Assembly (NCBI RefSeq): GCF_046630445.1
Contig: NC_092333.1
Span: 714,689,001 to 714,753,000, forward strand
DNA from: Rutidosis leptorrhynchoides
Taxonomy: Eukaryota; Streptophyta; Magnoliopsida; Asterales; Asteraceae
DNA length: 64,000 nt
Direction: 5' to 3'
Shown one piece after another: positions 1-13,435 of this stretch. Numbering within the stretch: the first letter of the stretch is position 1; every line of letters starts with the position of its first letter. The notes under the pieces were generated by a model, which was not told where the DNA came from, did no database searches, and saw nothing but the letters and a program-made list of their open reading frames with translations. Made by a program: the position numbers and the translations under genes.

Positions 1-2386
1 TTCATTTGTTAAGAAAAAATCAAAAATAAAAAGAAAAAAATCCAGGTCACTTAATTGATGTCATTAATCTTAAGTATTTTATTATTAAAAAAATTGTACT
101 TATAGTGACTAATTATTTAATAACTTAAATAATGATGTCAATATTATTTTATATATTAATTACTTAATTAAAAATTAGAAAAAAACAACATAAAAACAAA
201 TAATATTTTTCAAACATGTTTTTTCTGTTGAAGTATTTTTGATCGAAATATTAAGGTTATGTTTTCTATTCTAATTCATCTTTAATTCATTCCTAATTAA
301 AGATATGTAATATTTTATACGGAGTGTATATATATTAGATATAAATAAATAAACCCCAGAAATTTTCTTGGTGTGTAAGGCGTAAAAGATGAGCAGAAAC
401 AAAAGGTCAAGTTTTACTATGTTTTTTCCGTTTGATAAAGATAAGATATACGGAGTATTTGTTTTTGTACAAAAAAAGGTACTGTAGTAAGTTTTACTTC
501 GATTTTCAAAGTTACAAACAATATTGGATATTATTTTCAGGTTATATACAGACTAGCATCTGATTGGTGTTATAGTTCATTTATTCTGATCAAGTTAAGT
601 AAAACAATATGTTTGTAAAAACAACGACAAGTTTCTTAGTTGAAATCTGTGATTTCACGGGCCATTAAACTAAATGACTTTAACATTTACATTACATTGA
701 ACTGTTTCGTTTAAAAAACCCGTGATAACACAGGTCATTTCACTAGTTTAATTTTATACTTTTACATGTATGATAAGAAACGTATAGCCTTAAGAGTTAT
801 ACAATATCCACTACCATTATTCAAGTAATATAGAGTACATACACAAATCAGGAGTTAATAAAATTTGTAAATAATACATAGTATATAAGTAAAAAATAAA
901 TATTAATAAATGAAAATGCAAACAACAACAACAGAGCAGCAACAATAATTGTTATTAATAATGATAAAAATGGCTATCTTATGCTTTAAAGGTACAAAAA
1001 GTGTTATTAAACTGAAACTTTCCATTTTAAATGAATTATGCTTACTATGTTAGTATTATAATTAATTTATGTGTATTAATTGCATATGTAAAGTAATATA
1101 ATACGTTAACATAGTAAATGTGTATTATTTTGCGGATTATAACATAAATATGTGCATTTCTTTCTTAAAATGCTGTATTAAACTTGATATTAACAAGTGT
1201 ATTATTTTTGTAGGAAGTTGTTAAAAAAATTGGACTAAAAAAAGTATGAGAGGATAAATTGTAGATAAAAAATGAGCGAGGACTAAAAGCGAACTAAAAG
1301 TAGGAGGGGGTAAACTGTAAATGAAACATGTGCGAGAACTAAAAGCGGAAAAATAAAGTAGAAGGAGGTAAATCGCAAATAATGGAGGGGTGTAAGTGTA
1401 AAATGAACGAGGACTGAAAGCATAAAATTAAAAGTGAAAGGATTGATTATAAAGAATGGTGAATAGTGTTTTGGAAGTTTATTGTTCAATAGGATTTCAA
1501 TTTCATGTTTTCAATTATTCAATAAAAACCCAAATTCATTTTAGATGATATATACAGTATAATTTATGTTCTGGATTCTACATATATGTAGGTTTTATAT
1601 TTTATAAGCTAGTTTTAGTCTATATCTTTTCATGTGAATACAATACAATATTATTTTAAACCACGTGTAAAATGTCTTTTCTATATTATTCAATTTAATT
1701 CATCAATATAAAAAATATTATTTTTAAAATCTCACGAATTTGCAAGTATTAAATTAAACTAATGATAAAAATAATAATAATAATAATAATAAATATAATA
1801 TAATAACAAAAATAATTAATATAATAATTATTATATATACATAATAGATAAATATCCTATGTTTATGTGAATTAAACCACCCGAAACGAATGAAAGAAAA
1901 CATATACTCTGTATCTTAGAAATTAAGTGCTCGAAGAATTTTAAGTTAAATTAACGTATCATAAGTTAGCTTTTTTTCTTTCTAAAAAATATAAAAAAGA
2001 CAAAAAATGATTTACGTGGATATTAAAGGTTCTTTGATCTTTGAGTGGGAGTCCACTTGGATGATGATGTGATGCTTATTCCACACGTGAAACATGCGAT
2101 TCTTCTTCTAGCACCCACAATAATTCTTTAAAATTATTACATAAAATCCCCCTCATCTTTAACACGTTTGATATCTTTTTATGCATCTTTTGGTTGATTT
2201 TGCTATTTACCAAAATAAGCAATAAAAATTGGCCTAAAGAAGTTGATTGAACGTGAATATAAAAGATGTATGCGGAGTATATGTTATTAGTAAACTCGTT
2301 ACATGCTACAAAATGCGAAATGGTGTCAAAACTTACAAAAATGTAATATATCAAATTTAAGTGTAGTTGACTTATTAAAAACTCAA
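1..2386. other. AT-rich DNA, no gene recognised
   Basis: This is very AT-rich sequence with short A/T tracts and a small AAT-type microsatellite near 1765-1810. Open frames here are short and low-complexity, and none shows a recognisable domain. I see no RNA gene or repeat terminus. Confidence 0.5.
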
Positions 2387-2394
2387 ATCTGTTT

Positions 2395-4287
2395 CAGGGG
2401 CGGATCCAGGATTTTGAATCGATGGGGTCACAAAATAATATTAAGATATATCGCATATAAATTTAAATTAATAAAGTATGATTGACTACACTTAATAAGA
2501 TTACGTTAAAGCCTAACACAAATTTCCCCTACAATATTTCTTATATTGAAAATGATCAATGACTGCTTCATTAGTAACATTTGCTAGTTCTTCTCTTTCT
2601 ATCGCCCCAAGAAGACAACCATTCAGAAATTCATTACTCATTCTGCTACACATATCCGATTTTACAAGCTTCACTGAAGAAAAACACCTCTCAATCGTTG
2701 CGATGGCAACATGCAAAACCAATGCAAGCTTTAATAATGGATAAACATAAGGATATGAAAGATCTTTTTCAGTTCCAACCAACAATTTAGCAAGGTCGGC
2801 AATCCCTTTTAAGTTAGCAAATTTAACATCTCGATGCACAACCTCAAAATATACATCAAGTTCATGTTTAAGATGATCTCTTTCCGTTTGATTGAAATCC
2901 ATAGGATACATCTCACTCAACTTCAATAACTTAGAAGCATCAAACATAGAAAACGAATTATGTGGGCTTAAAGCTACCATATTTGTAAGCAATTAAGTAC
3001 TTACCTCATTAAATGGTAATGCGTTATGCATCACATATCTAACAGCATCAATTGAGCATTGTAATCGAATTCGATACGCTTACTTATCAATATCAGATTG
3101 CCTATGAAAAGCTACAGCTATAGATTGCTTTGGCTTCATTAGATCTTCACATCTTTGATGTGCTCTATTGTGAAAACTATTAACATCACCCTCATGGACA
3201 ATAAATCTTTCTTTTTTGTTCCAACTATCAAAGCCATCGGTCACAAATGCAATCACTACCACATTGTTTTCCAACTTGATCTTTAAATAAGTAACACCAT
3301 AAACAATATGCTTTGTTTGCCTTTACACTATACTCTAACCAACGAAATTCATTAAACCAAGTTATGACAAAACGTCTATCTTTTTTGTCCTACTTTTTTT
3401 TTATCGGAAAACAATTACCACGTGGTTGGCATGGTCCTCTTTGCAAATAAAGTCTTCTGATTTCTTCTCTTTGATTAGGATCATAGTCTAATATTTTTGT
3501 TCTATCTACGGGATCCGAAAGAAGGTCGTTTATATCAATTTTTTTGGCATCGATGGAGTAGAGTTAGGTTTTGAAAATTTGTTCGAATCATTTGCATTTG
3601 AAGGTCCTTACTCATTAGATGATACTTTTCTTTTAAAAAATTATTCTAGTGTCCCTTTCAAGTCTATATTATTATTAATTATTAAATTATTAATAGCAAT
3701 TAAGTAGAATGTATAAATATAAAAAATAAACACATTATAAACTATAAATCAATAAATATTAACATAATAGTAAAATTGATAGTGTAGTCAATAAATATTA
3801 ACATAATAGCAAAATTAATAGAGGCTTGCAAAAACAATCTGTCAACAAATAAAAGTAAGGGAGAAAATATAAAATTAAAATTGCATAATTAAATATTTAT
3901 ATAAGTATCAAACCTTACACAATTAATCAATAGCACATTAGCAAAATGAGTTTTAAGCTCTAGACTTTTGATTCTTCTTGAGGAATGACTTATTAAAGCT
4001 ACCTAACTTTTTTACTTTTCAAATAAAAAAATTAAACCTAAAAGAAGGAGATAAGGTAGTAACTACTATCATAATCTTTTTGTTTAAAAGACTAAGTTTA
4101 AAAGGCTTAACAAAAAATTAAGGTTAAAGTCTGTTGGACTGGGCTGATAAAAAAGATTGGGGTCCTTATGTGTTTGGGTTGGGGTCCCTTGTATATTAGC
4201 CAAAAATGTTACAAACAATGACTACTTGGACTCATGAGTTGAGTGGGGGCCCAGGCCACCACAACTATACATGTAAGTCCGCCCCTG
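2395..4287 (-). mobile_element. hAT DNA transposon, deletion derivative, copy 1
   Basis: The element is 1,893 bp. Its terminal inverted repeats read CAGGGGCGGA at the left and TCCGCCCCTG at the right, and it is flanked by a perfect 8-bp target duplication ATCTGTTT (2387-2394 and 4288-4295). An 8-bp duplication with CAGGG-type ends is diagnostic of hAT. The transposase remnant is on the minus strand and has lost its middle, so the copy is nonautonomous. Copy 2 at 17542-19434 has the same length; by eye I saw one substitution between them (C at 4187, A at 19334). The different target sites show independent, recent insertions. Confidence 0.95.
2513..3551 (-). pseudogene. hAT transposase remnant (ZMYM1/TTF-type), copy 1
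   Basis: Read on the minus strand, the N-terminal part (about 3551-3275) encodes a segment with DPNQREEIRRLYLQRGPCQP followed by a CxxC-type motif in CLWCYLF. This is the TTF-type zinc-finger region of plant hAT transposases annotated as ZMYM1-like. An in-frame TAG follows the Lys run near 3400. A shift near 3270 leads into the open frame 3274-3080, with AFVTDGFDSWNKKERF and CEDLMKPKQSI, the start of the DUF4371-like domain. The open frame 2992-2513 (159 aa) is the C-terminal hAT dimerisation domain: LSYPYVYPLLKLALVLHVA, then IERCFSSVKLVKSDMCSRMS and LNGCLL. Most of the RNase-H-like catalytic centre is absent. The protein cannot be active alone and would depend on a full-length relative. The domain order fits one ancestral gene with an internal deletion. 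Confidence 0.85.
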
Positions 4288-4295
4288 ATCTGTTT

Positions 4296-6144
4296 CATTT
4301 AAAGTTAAATACAAATTTACACGGATAGTCCTCATGGTTTGCTAAAAACGACACGAATAGTCCAACTTTCTTTTTTAACTTATATAGTCCAGAAGTAAGC
4401 AATTTCTTCACGGATAGTCTAAAATTTTCACGGACGTTATTTTTCTGAGTTATGACATGTGCCAAGCATGTGAGGGTAAAATGGTCATTTTTATCTCTAT
4501 CCTCTTTTCACTTTGATCTTCATCTTCATCCCCATCTCCTTACCATTTATACTTTTTGATTTCATAGATGTAAAAAACACTTCAACAACACAATTAACTA
4601 GTTAAACAATTAAACAACTAAATTAAAAACAAAATCAAAAATCAAGCACACCCAATTGCAACAAATAATCAAACTTTTCGGCAGATCACTAATTGATGTT
4701 TATTTGGTTAACGAATACTGAACAAATAATTAATCAGACAATTCGTCCAATACCTACTTCAGAATTTAGTTACTCATAAAACTAAGAATGAAAGAAATTT
4801 CATTCAATCTCGATTTTCACTTCAGAACTCAAACCCAGGAATACCCCTAAATAATCTTGTAAGCTATTTTTACTAAACTTAAATCATGGATAACACATCG
4901 TTTGTCTCCATGATCATGCCTACATGTCATGACAAAAGCCTTATAAACGCCTGTAACGCAGCGTTTGTGGGCTTGTTTGGTTAGGATGTTGGTCAATGTG
5001 AAACGCAAGAGGGAGGGGGAAAGAAGGTGAGGTGGCAAGTGACGATTGGTTGAGGGTTATTTATCTCTCATACTTTTACATACCAAATATTAATTAAATT
5101 TTAACACATCACCCACAAACTTTATACAACTTCCCAACAAACGCCTCCATTACAACTCCCTCATTTCCCCATCACTATCATGTCGGCGTCATAACCCAAA
5201 AAGCACCTCTTTTCCACTCCACGTAGGCATCACCATTATTTATGGTCTTACCTGCAAAAGTAGAAGTCGTAAAGAAACCCACATCTCTTTCACAAAGTAA
5301 ACAACGTTAGAGCTACATAGATGGCGGTGACGGCAACGGAAATTGTAGAGATAGCGGATAGCGTCGACGAAAATTACAGAGATGACATATGGCGGTGACG
5401 AAAATTAAAGATATGGTAGGTGGTTGCGATGAAAAATACAGAGATAGCAACAGCATGGACGGGAATGCTGAACCTTGTCGGATTTAAAAGTCTAATTCAC
5501 GTACCACCATTTCCAATCACATACGTGGCTATAACCTAGTGTTAGGACATGATCAATCCTAAAGTACAGGATAATTAGTTATCTGTGTTTAATGTCGCAA
5601 TAGGGTCTAGTACCTACATATAGATAGTCACCCGTCTATCAGAGTAAAGTTGCTCAATTTAAGATTGTGATTAGAGTGAGTACTCTAGAGTTCAGTGAAC
5701 ATTGACTTACTCAAAAGCATGGTTCACGTCAGAAGCAAGATCCTAGTGATGTTGTAAGATGATCCGGGGTTTAGTAATTGATCGCAAAGGAGAGACCTCT
5801 AATCTAATTAGAAGTACCTCAGAATATCTAAGATTGCACATCTGTTGATGTTTAGGCTTAACTAGGTATTAAGCGGAGATCTTGATAACAGTTAAACTAA
5901 CTAGGGTTAAGAAAATCCGAAACCTTTCTTAGATATACCACTTCATTCATGAGCCTAGGATTTCATCTAAGAGGTTGTTTCAATCAATTAAGTTTAACAT
6001 TGGGAGTAGGTATATTAGTTTTGTCTAGAATCTTCAAAGCCTAAGCTCTTAATGACAAGTCAATTAGGTCCATCCCCGATTGATTAAGGTTTAGTGTTCA
6101 TTATAGGAAGTAAGAATCTATCAACGATTCACCTTTAAATCTAG
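4296..6144. other. Unassigned intergenic DNA
   Basis: I see no convincing gene. Part of this (about 5100-5530) is less AT-rich, with short GGCGGTGACG-type repeats, and 5535-6144 looks like unique or old repeat DNA. Open frames are short and unsupported. Confidence 0.4.
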
Positions 6145-6160
6145 GTATTGCATCCACCTA

Positions 6161-6539
6161 CAACAACAGCAACAAAACCCAATACCACATAAGTGGTGTA
6201 TGGTGTGGTAAGAAGTAGACAATCCTTCCCCTATTCGAGAATAAAAACAAGTCATTTTTCCATCCATAGTGAAACACTCTCAAAGTAGAGAAATTCATCC
6301 CTATCTCTATTCGACGGATAAAGAGATTGCTTCCGAGTGGACTTCCGGTCAATAAGTAGGAATTTTTTTTAAAATAGTAAAATAAAATAAAATAAAATAA
6401 AAAAATTGAGACACCATGAAAATGGTAGAATCAAATTTCCATGGGTTTTAAATCCTACCTAGAATTCAATTTAGGCTCTAAACGACAGTTAAGACGCCAA
6501 TAAATCGACGCTTGCCGTTGACTCAAAAATAAAGCCGAT
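6161..6539 (-). mobile_element. tRNA-type SINE (Au-SINE-like), minus strand
   Basis: The insertion is flanked by a perfect 16-bp target duplication, GTATTGCATCCACCTA, at 6145-6160 and 6540-6555. On the minus strand the 3-prime part carries a GGATTGTCTAC-type core, then ACTTATGTGGTATTGGG and a TTGTTG-rich tail next to the duplication, as in plant Au-like SINEs. The total of 379 bp is long for Au (about 180 bp). An AAAAT-rich tract at about 6363-6400 divides it, so it may be a dimer or a SINE with extra 5-prime sequence. The perfect duplication implies recent insertion. Confidence 0.7.
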
Positions 6540-6752
6540 GTATTGCATCCACCTATTTTACTTTATCCGTCTATTATTTTATCTATAAATACTATAAGAC
6601 CTAAAGATCATTTCACCCTACTTGCTATTGGGTTGAAATTTGTACGCACTTTGATCCCACGTTATCGGCAAACGTAAAAATTAAGAACTCTGGTTATACT
6701 TATCAGTTACTCGTAATAAGAAAAGATAAGTAGGTGAAATATAGCTATAAAC

Positions 6753-6866
<114 letters not shown>

Positions 6867-7018
6867 CTACACTACCCCCTTTCGTTACTTTGAACAGACG
6901 ACATGCGGCTTAACGACACCGTATTAAAATAAACCGTCTGTTTTGGTCATATCAATCTCATATACAAATCAAATTTGTAACTAAAAAATGAATTTATAAC
7001 TTGAAATAATGATACAAA

Positions 7019-7384
7019 CTAAAATCTCAAATACTTATCAATAACACAGGCGACAGAGGGTTTTGTAGCAGCATGTGGTTCCGTTACGGTATAGGGTTGT
7101 CCGACATTTGATTCCGGCCAACAAATGCAAATGACGACTTGTGGTTTCGTTACGGTGTAGGGTTCGTCCGGCATTTGATTCCGGCCAGCAAAAGCAAACG
7201 ATGAAGATGAAGATTGATTGAAACCTGATTCATTCCCGCAATTTATGGAAAACATAGTCGATTCAGCCAGTGGAACGTTCGTGACGTTCTTTCGTACTGG
7301 AATATGACTTGTGGAGTGAAAAGGGTAAGTGACATGTCGAACAATCGGGTTTATGGGTGCGGTGTTATTGGCGCTGCTTACCAT
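7019..7384 (-). CDS. Hypothetical 121-aa ORF, possibly a gene fragment
   Basis: I do not recognise this frame. It is less AT-biased than its surroundings. It has a Ser-rich stretch (NQSSSSSFAFAGRNQ) and an internal duplication: PDEPYTVTKP and GQPYTVTEP come from a DNA repeat of about 75 bp (roughly 7070-7130 and 7138-7200). No signal peptide, membrane segment or catalytic motif is visible. It may be an exon scrap of a host gene or repeat-derived; expression is unproven. Confidence 0.2.
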   Translation of the reverse strand: MVSSANNTAPINPIVRHVTYPFHSTSHIPVRKNVTNVPLAESTMFSINCGNESGFNQSSSSSFAFAGRNQMPDEPYTVTKPQVVICICWPESNVGQPYTVTEPHAATKPSVACVIDKYLRF

Positions 7385-7823
7385 ATGTGGAAATGGAGGT
7401 GATCAATTTAGTAGAAGAGGATGTTGTGATTAATCCAGGTTAAGAAATAAGAATGGGTGAGGATGGATGTCATGAAAAAGGAAGAGTGGGTGAGGGTGGA
7501 TGTCGCTTCCAGTAATCAAACCACATGAAATGGTGTATGTTTTAGTATATAAAGGGTAATGGTGGGTCCTAGATTACATAGGAAATAAAGTTTGTAAAGT
7601 GATTGAGCAATGTTGTGTCAGTGGATGGTGGAAAGGATGAAGATAGATAGCGATGTTTTCTTTTCATTTTCTATTTAGAGGTGTGAACCGAGGTTTACAT
7701 GCTAAAAAAATGAATCCCCCGTAGGTATGACATATTACTCATCGGTTATTTATAAAGCTTACAAGCAAACACCTAGAAACTCTAAATTCACAAACGGGTC
7801 GGGCTATACTAAATAGGGCTAAC

Positions 7824-10800
7824 TGAAAGGACCCGTTCATATACATTATAAACGATTCACAATAGTTGATTACATTGCGAGGTATTTGACCTTTATATGA
7901 TACATTTTACAAACATTGCATTCGTTTTTAAAAGACAGTCTTTCTTTACATCGAAAATTGACAGGCATGCATACCATTTCATAATATCCACTATCCAACT
8001 ATAAATTGATTTAATAATAATATTTGATGAACTCAATGACTCGAATGCAACGTTCTTCGAAATATGCTATGAAAGACTCCAAGTAATATCTTTAAAATGA
8101 GCAAATGCACAGCGGAAGATTTCTTTAACACCTGAGAATAAACATGCTTTAAAGTGTCAACCAAAAGGTTGGTGAGTTCATTAGTTTATCATAATCATTT
8201 ATTTCCGTCATTTTAATAGACCACAAGAATTTCATTTCCAGTTCTCATAAATATACGTCCCATGCATAGAGACAAAAATAATCATTCATATGGTGAACAC
8301 CTGGTAACCGACATTAACAATATGCATATAAGAATATCCCCTATCATTCCGGGATCCTCCTTCGGACATGATATAAATTTCGAAGTACTAAAGCATTCGG
8401 TACTTTGGATGGGGTTTGTTAGGCCCAATAGATCTATCTTTAGGATTCGCGTCAATTAGGGTGTCTGTTCCCTAATTCTTAGATTACCAGACTTAATAAA
8501 AAGGGGCATATTCGATTTCGATAATTCAACCATATAATGTAGTTTCGATTACTTGTGTCTATTTCGTAAAACATTTATAAAAATTGCGCATGTATTCTCA
8601 GCCCAAAAATATAAAGGGTAAAAAGGCAAATGAAACTCACCATACTGTATTTCGTAGTAAAAATACATATAACGTCATTGAACAAGTGCAAGGTTGGCCT
8701 CGGATTCATGAACCTATATTAATTATATATATTTATATGTTGGTCAATATTTGTATAGCAATTTAGGTCAGGTCATAGTGTAATCCTATCCTATAGCTCG
8801 AGTCTGACTCTACAGTATAGTAACATGTTATATTACTCATGCTCAATTAAGATTCTAGTAAAAGGTGACGTGTGAAACAACGTAACACAAATGGTTTCAT
8901 AATCATAAAATAGTATTTTAGGTTTTTTTTTTTTTTTTTTTTTTTTTTTAGAGAAAATCAACACAAAAAGTTAACTGAAAAGTTAACAGGAAAAGTCAAA
9001 GTTCAAAGTCAAAAGTCAAAGGTTAAAGTCAAAAGTCAAAGGTCAAAGTAAAAATGAGGTCGCATGCAAATATATAATAACTTATACAAAAATGATTTTC
9101 GGTCAAACATGACTAAACGGGCCACTTCAGCTATTTTTAGAAAAATTATCGGAACTCCGATTGATAAACGGCCAAAGATAAAAGTTACACATTACCAAAA
9201 AGATTAAGCATAAATATTACAGAAGTAAACTAAACCTAGACAACTCATAGTTGCCAACGCGTTTTCGGCGTTTCAAAGTTAATTTTTCAGCTTTAATAAA
9301 TTTACAAAAGTGACCGAGTAGCCTACTTTGGAGATTTTTAGAAAATTCCTCAAAACTCGTATTGACAAACGGTCAAAGCCTGAAAATTCTCGTTACCACA
9401 AAGATATAACATGATTTTTGGCAAGAGTAAACACATATCAGGCCGACCATGACAACTGATACAAAACTGACATTTTTAAATAAAAAAGTTTCAGCTCTTT
9501 TTAGAATTTTAAAATGTGACCAAACCGTCAACTTTGATGATTTTTAGAAAAATCGTCGAGACTCGAATTGACAAACGGCCAGAGTCTTTTGTTAGACCTT
9601 ACAGCAAAGAATTCAGTGGTATTTTTTTTTTATATATGAAACAACGCAGATCAGCGAGAATTTCAGTTCCCGTTTCGACATTTCATCAAAATTTGCAAAA
9701 CTTCTTTTGTCCATAACTTGACAACCGTTCAACGAAACGAGACGTGCTTTATATGAAAATTCATCTACTCGACGAGTAGAATCCAAATAACCACTTTTTA
9801 TAACCCAAAAAATTAGTTCACTAATTATCATCAGCAATTTTAATTACGAAATTAATTATGCAATTTGTTTATTTCATAACTTTCTAACCGTTACTTGGAT
9901 TCAAGTGATTCTTAAACCAAAATTCAACTATTTTTCGCTAGCTTTCCAACGACATGCATATATCTTATACCTTATCTCAATCGTATATGTAACTAATTCA
10001 GGAATCAACATAACCTATCTAATGGCAATATCAAAAGTACAAGCATGCATAATCCTATATACTCGAGCACTAGTCAGGGATACACTATTAGTATGTAAAA
10101 ATTAAATTATGAGTACTCACATATCAATATTGAGATTCAATATTGCAGGAAAGGTACGTAAACGCAACGGAGATGATAAACACTATATTGACCTCACGAG
10201 CATACCCATGAACCATACTCAATCACCTCCATAGCTATAACTCATAATTTCCTTAATCCTATCCCACTCGAAAAAATAACTTCGAAATCACTCGGACAGC
10301 ACTCCGTCGTAATATTTTATGTATACTAATAATATCTTGAGATAATACGGCGTAAATATATATATGTAAATCGATTGAGAGAGTTTAGAGAAAACTATTT
10401 TCAAGTTTCTATGAAATAATGAAACCTATTGAATTCTATTTATAATAAATTTTTGAATTATTAAAGTGAATTATTAAAGTATGAATTATTAAAGTGAATT
10501 ATTAAAGTATGAATTATTAAAGTGAATTATTAAAGTATGAATTATTAAAGTTAAAGTAAAGTAAAAATAAAGTAAAGGTAAAGTTTAAGTATAGTAAAAG
10601 TATAAAACTATGTACGTATAATACGCGTATAAATATATATAATATTAATTTAAATCGTTATATATATTTAATAAAATAAAATATAAATATCGTTATCTTT
10701 ATCATACTAGTTAAGCAATGAGTTGTCAAAAGTGGTTCTAGATATTTATAAAAGTTATATACGTTTTAATAATAAAGTTCTTTTTAAACTGAAAACGTTT

Positions 10801-11700
10801 TTGTACGTTTGAAACTAAATAGATCAATCGAGTCTTTATGAGATTCAATCTTCCACTATCCTTTGTCTAGTTCTCAATGATTGATAATTTGTTCATATTT
10901 ATAAATCACTTTACCATTTTCCGAATATTGTTAAAATGAAAAGATTTCTCAAATCAACGTGGGCCTTTCAACAGAGACTTGTAATCATAATTTAATATAT
11001 CTGATAATTCAATCATTTGATCTTATCTTCTAATTCCATTGATAAACATTTTGAAACAGATACAATCATATAAAGTATTTAATCTAATATTTTGTTTACG
11101 TTTCAAGTTATAATATATATACACATATACATATATAATCATATTCGTTTAATGGTTCGTGAATCGTTGGAACTTGGTCGAGGTTGAATGAATGTATGAA
11201 CATAGTTTAAAATTCTTGAAATTTAACTTAACAAATATTGCTTATCGTGTCGGAATCATATAAAGATTAAAGTTTAAATTTGGTTGGAAATTTCTGGGTT
11301 GTCACAGTACCTACCCGTTAAAGAAATTTCGTCCCGAAATTTGAGTGGAAAGGTCGTGAATGATAATAAGTATGTTTTCATGATGCATACGGGTTGAAAA
11401 TTAGAGTTTTATCATCAGCGAATAATTTGGATAAACAATCCATTTATATGAAGAGTACGAATGAAGCTAACATAGAAGAGTGAAATGAGTAAGTGTAGAT
11501 TCATCTTATCATTTGACGTAGATATGATTGATTCCCAGATTTTAAGGGATTTGAAGAAAATCTTCTTAATAAGATTTGACTCTCCGGTAATCAAGGGAAT
11601 TAGGATCCGCTTTAAATGCGATCATCCATTTTAATTGTTCTGTCGGAGATTTTCTTATAAATTCACCTCCTTCATTTCCTTACAACTCACACCATCTGTT
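7824..11700 (-). mobile_element. Truncated LTR retrotransposon: 3-prime LTR plus internal stub (fossil)
   Basis: A minus-strand LTR spans 7824-11306 (3,483 bp; starts TGTGACAACCC and ends CCTTTCA on the minus strand). Next to it is the polypurine/hairpin region shared with E1, E2 and E4 and about 390 bp of internal DNA with the same antisense TATA element (11656-11665). Similarity to the other elements stops near 11700, so the rest of the element is missing. The LTR carries the conserved CAACC-TTTT-GGTTG block (8158-8171) and the core-bounding inverted repeat. It looks broken and older than E1 and E2. No pol genes are visible. Confidence 0.75.
11656..11665 (+). promoter_or_regulatory. Antisense TATA element of the LTR fragment
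   Basis: TATAAATTCA followed by pyrimidine-rich sequence (CACCTCCTTCATTTCC). It matches in position and context the TATA element found antisense in E1, E2 and E4. Its downstream ORF lies beyond the truncation. Confidence 0.4.
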
Positions 11701-11715
11701 GATGCATTTTATGCA

Positions 11716-12355
11716 AGTCCCTAGACATCTACCCACGTCCATTGCAGGTACAACAGTTTACAGGCCACCATGATTGCTCGTTATTATCCTATCCGTGTTT
11801 GTATGTGGTTACAGGAACTGCAGGAACGAGATTTAGATGTTTGACTATGTTAGACTTAGTCAGACGTACGAGTGAAGCCTCACTAGTACGGCTGACACTA
11901 ACCATAATCTTTAGTCTAACATTGTCTTTGATAAGCACCAATTTGTTAAATGCATTCAAATTATTGGAAAGGAATTGTACCATAAAATAAATCGAGAGGG
12001 ACTCAAATGTTATGGACGGGTTACCCTTAAGAATTGGGATGATATTGTTAATGAAGACGGGTTACCCTTAAGAATTGGGATGATATCGTTAATGAAGACG
12101 TTGAAGGAAAATAGGGGATGAATATACAACCTCGGACTCGGACTCCAAATTTTAGTTGACTTTGGTTCAGTTTTAACTTTTTGTCTAGTGATGATTAGTC
12201 TCGCAGTTTTAGTCAACGATTCTAGTTTTATTTTTTCATTCGTGACTCTTCTTTCGATTTGTATGATATTCGTAGCATTAGATGTTTTTTAGAGTCGTTG
12301 TAATTCTAGCTTCTTGCTAGTTTTTTAATAAAAATATTTGCCTTTAAAAAAATAT
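11716..12355 (+). mobile_element. Probable LINE 3-prime fragment
   Basis: The right end has TTTTTTAATAAAAATATTTG, then a short A run, a common ending of plant L1-type LINE copies. A 41-bp unit is tandemly duplicated (12015-12055 and 12056-12096, one T/C difference). An imperfect palindrome lies at 11857-11900. No reverse transcriptase or endonuclease motif is readable, so the assignment rests on the tail alone; a retrotransposed transcript fragment is an alternative. Confidence 0.4.
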
Positions 12356-12360
12356 AGTAG

Positions 12361-13435
12361 CCACTTGGAGTTTTGAATCACTCAACCATATCTTCATAAA
12401 CATACACTTGTATATACGGATACATTTGTGCAAATGCATGTATCACCAAAACCACATAGGCGGAGACAATGGGAGACGTGGTGGTGCTAAGCCTCTCCCT
12501 CAATGTCTCTTATATATCTAATATACTATTAAGTTCGACCACACAAAGAGTCCTGTTATACGTTTGAGTTTTGCACAAAATATATCTCAACTAAACAAAC
12601 ACTAGTATATTGAGTAAACAAACATATTATACGTTAATTATATATAATTTACCGAGCCATTATACATTGAATTTTAATTTCCTTTACGTTTTACCATTAC
12701 TTTACGGAACAATTAAAGTTCTCTTCAAATATACAATTAGTCAATTTCGATTGTAGGTATTCCTTTTAATTTTCTTCTTTCAAATATTTTATTTTATGAA
12801 ATAATTGTGTTTGTATTACGTCAATTAAATAAGATAAGATACTCTTAATTATAAAGAATTTTTAATGTAATTTTTCAATAATTGTTTTTGCTATTAATGG
12901 AGTGTTACTATTTTATGATCAATAGTATTTATGTTACTCTTAAAACTTGTTTGATTCTTTATATTGAAAAAATACACTACCCGTGTTCGATTTTTGTCTA
13001 TGCCAAATCATTAGACATAGAATGTGACCAGAGAGTGCACGTCATGCGCAATTCATCTGGTACCATGTCTCGAGCTCGGAGGCTTGATTATCCGATGTTT
13101 ATCCTCTATGGGGGAGCCAATATGCTCGTTCATATGGGGGTTTCCTTGCTAATTCAAAGAAATTGATGATATAATTACTACAATTTCTTTTACTTTTAAG
13201 AACCGTAAGCACGTTCAACTATTAACACAAAAGAACGTGTTCAGTTATTAACATAAAAGATAAGATTGTTCTCAATGATCTTGTATTTTATATTAAGCTA
13301 TGTGAATAGTTAGCTAATCATAACTATTTAATTATTATCGACATGCTAATTCGTGATGAATGTCTCCGTATGAAAAATTAACTAATTTTTATAAATTATA
13401 ATTGATAAAAATTATTTATTGGTTTGGATCATATA
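12361..13435. other. Unassigned AT-rich DNA
   Basis: No gene, RNA gene or element terminus was recognised. The 94-aa frame at 12882-13166 has no identifiable motif. Confidence 0.35.

Noticed and set aside
2559-2790. Plus-strand frames opposite the hAT transposase remnant (also 17706-17937)
   Set aside because: Antisense shadows of the C-terminal transposase frame; they show no motif of their own.
11742-11990. Pair of overlapping plus and minus ORFs as a gene
   Set aside because: Both frames are open only because of the palindrome; neither resembles a known protein.
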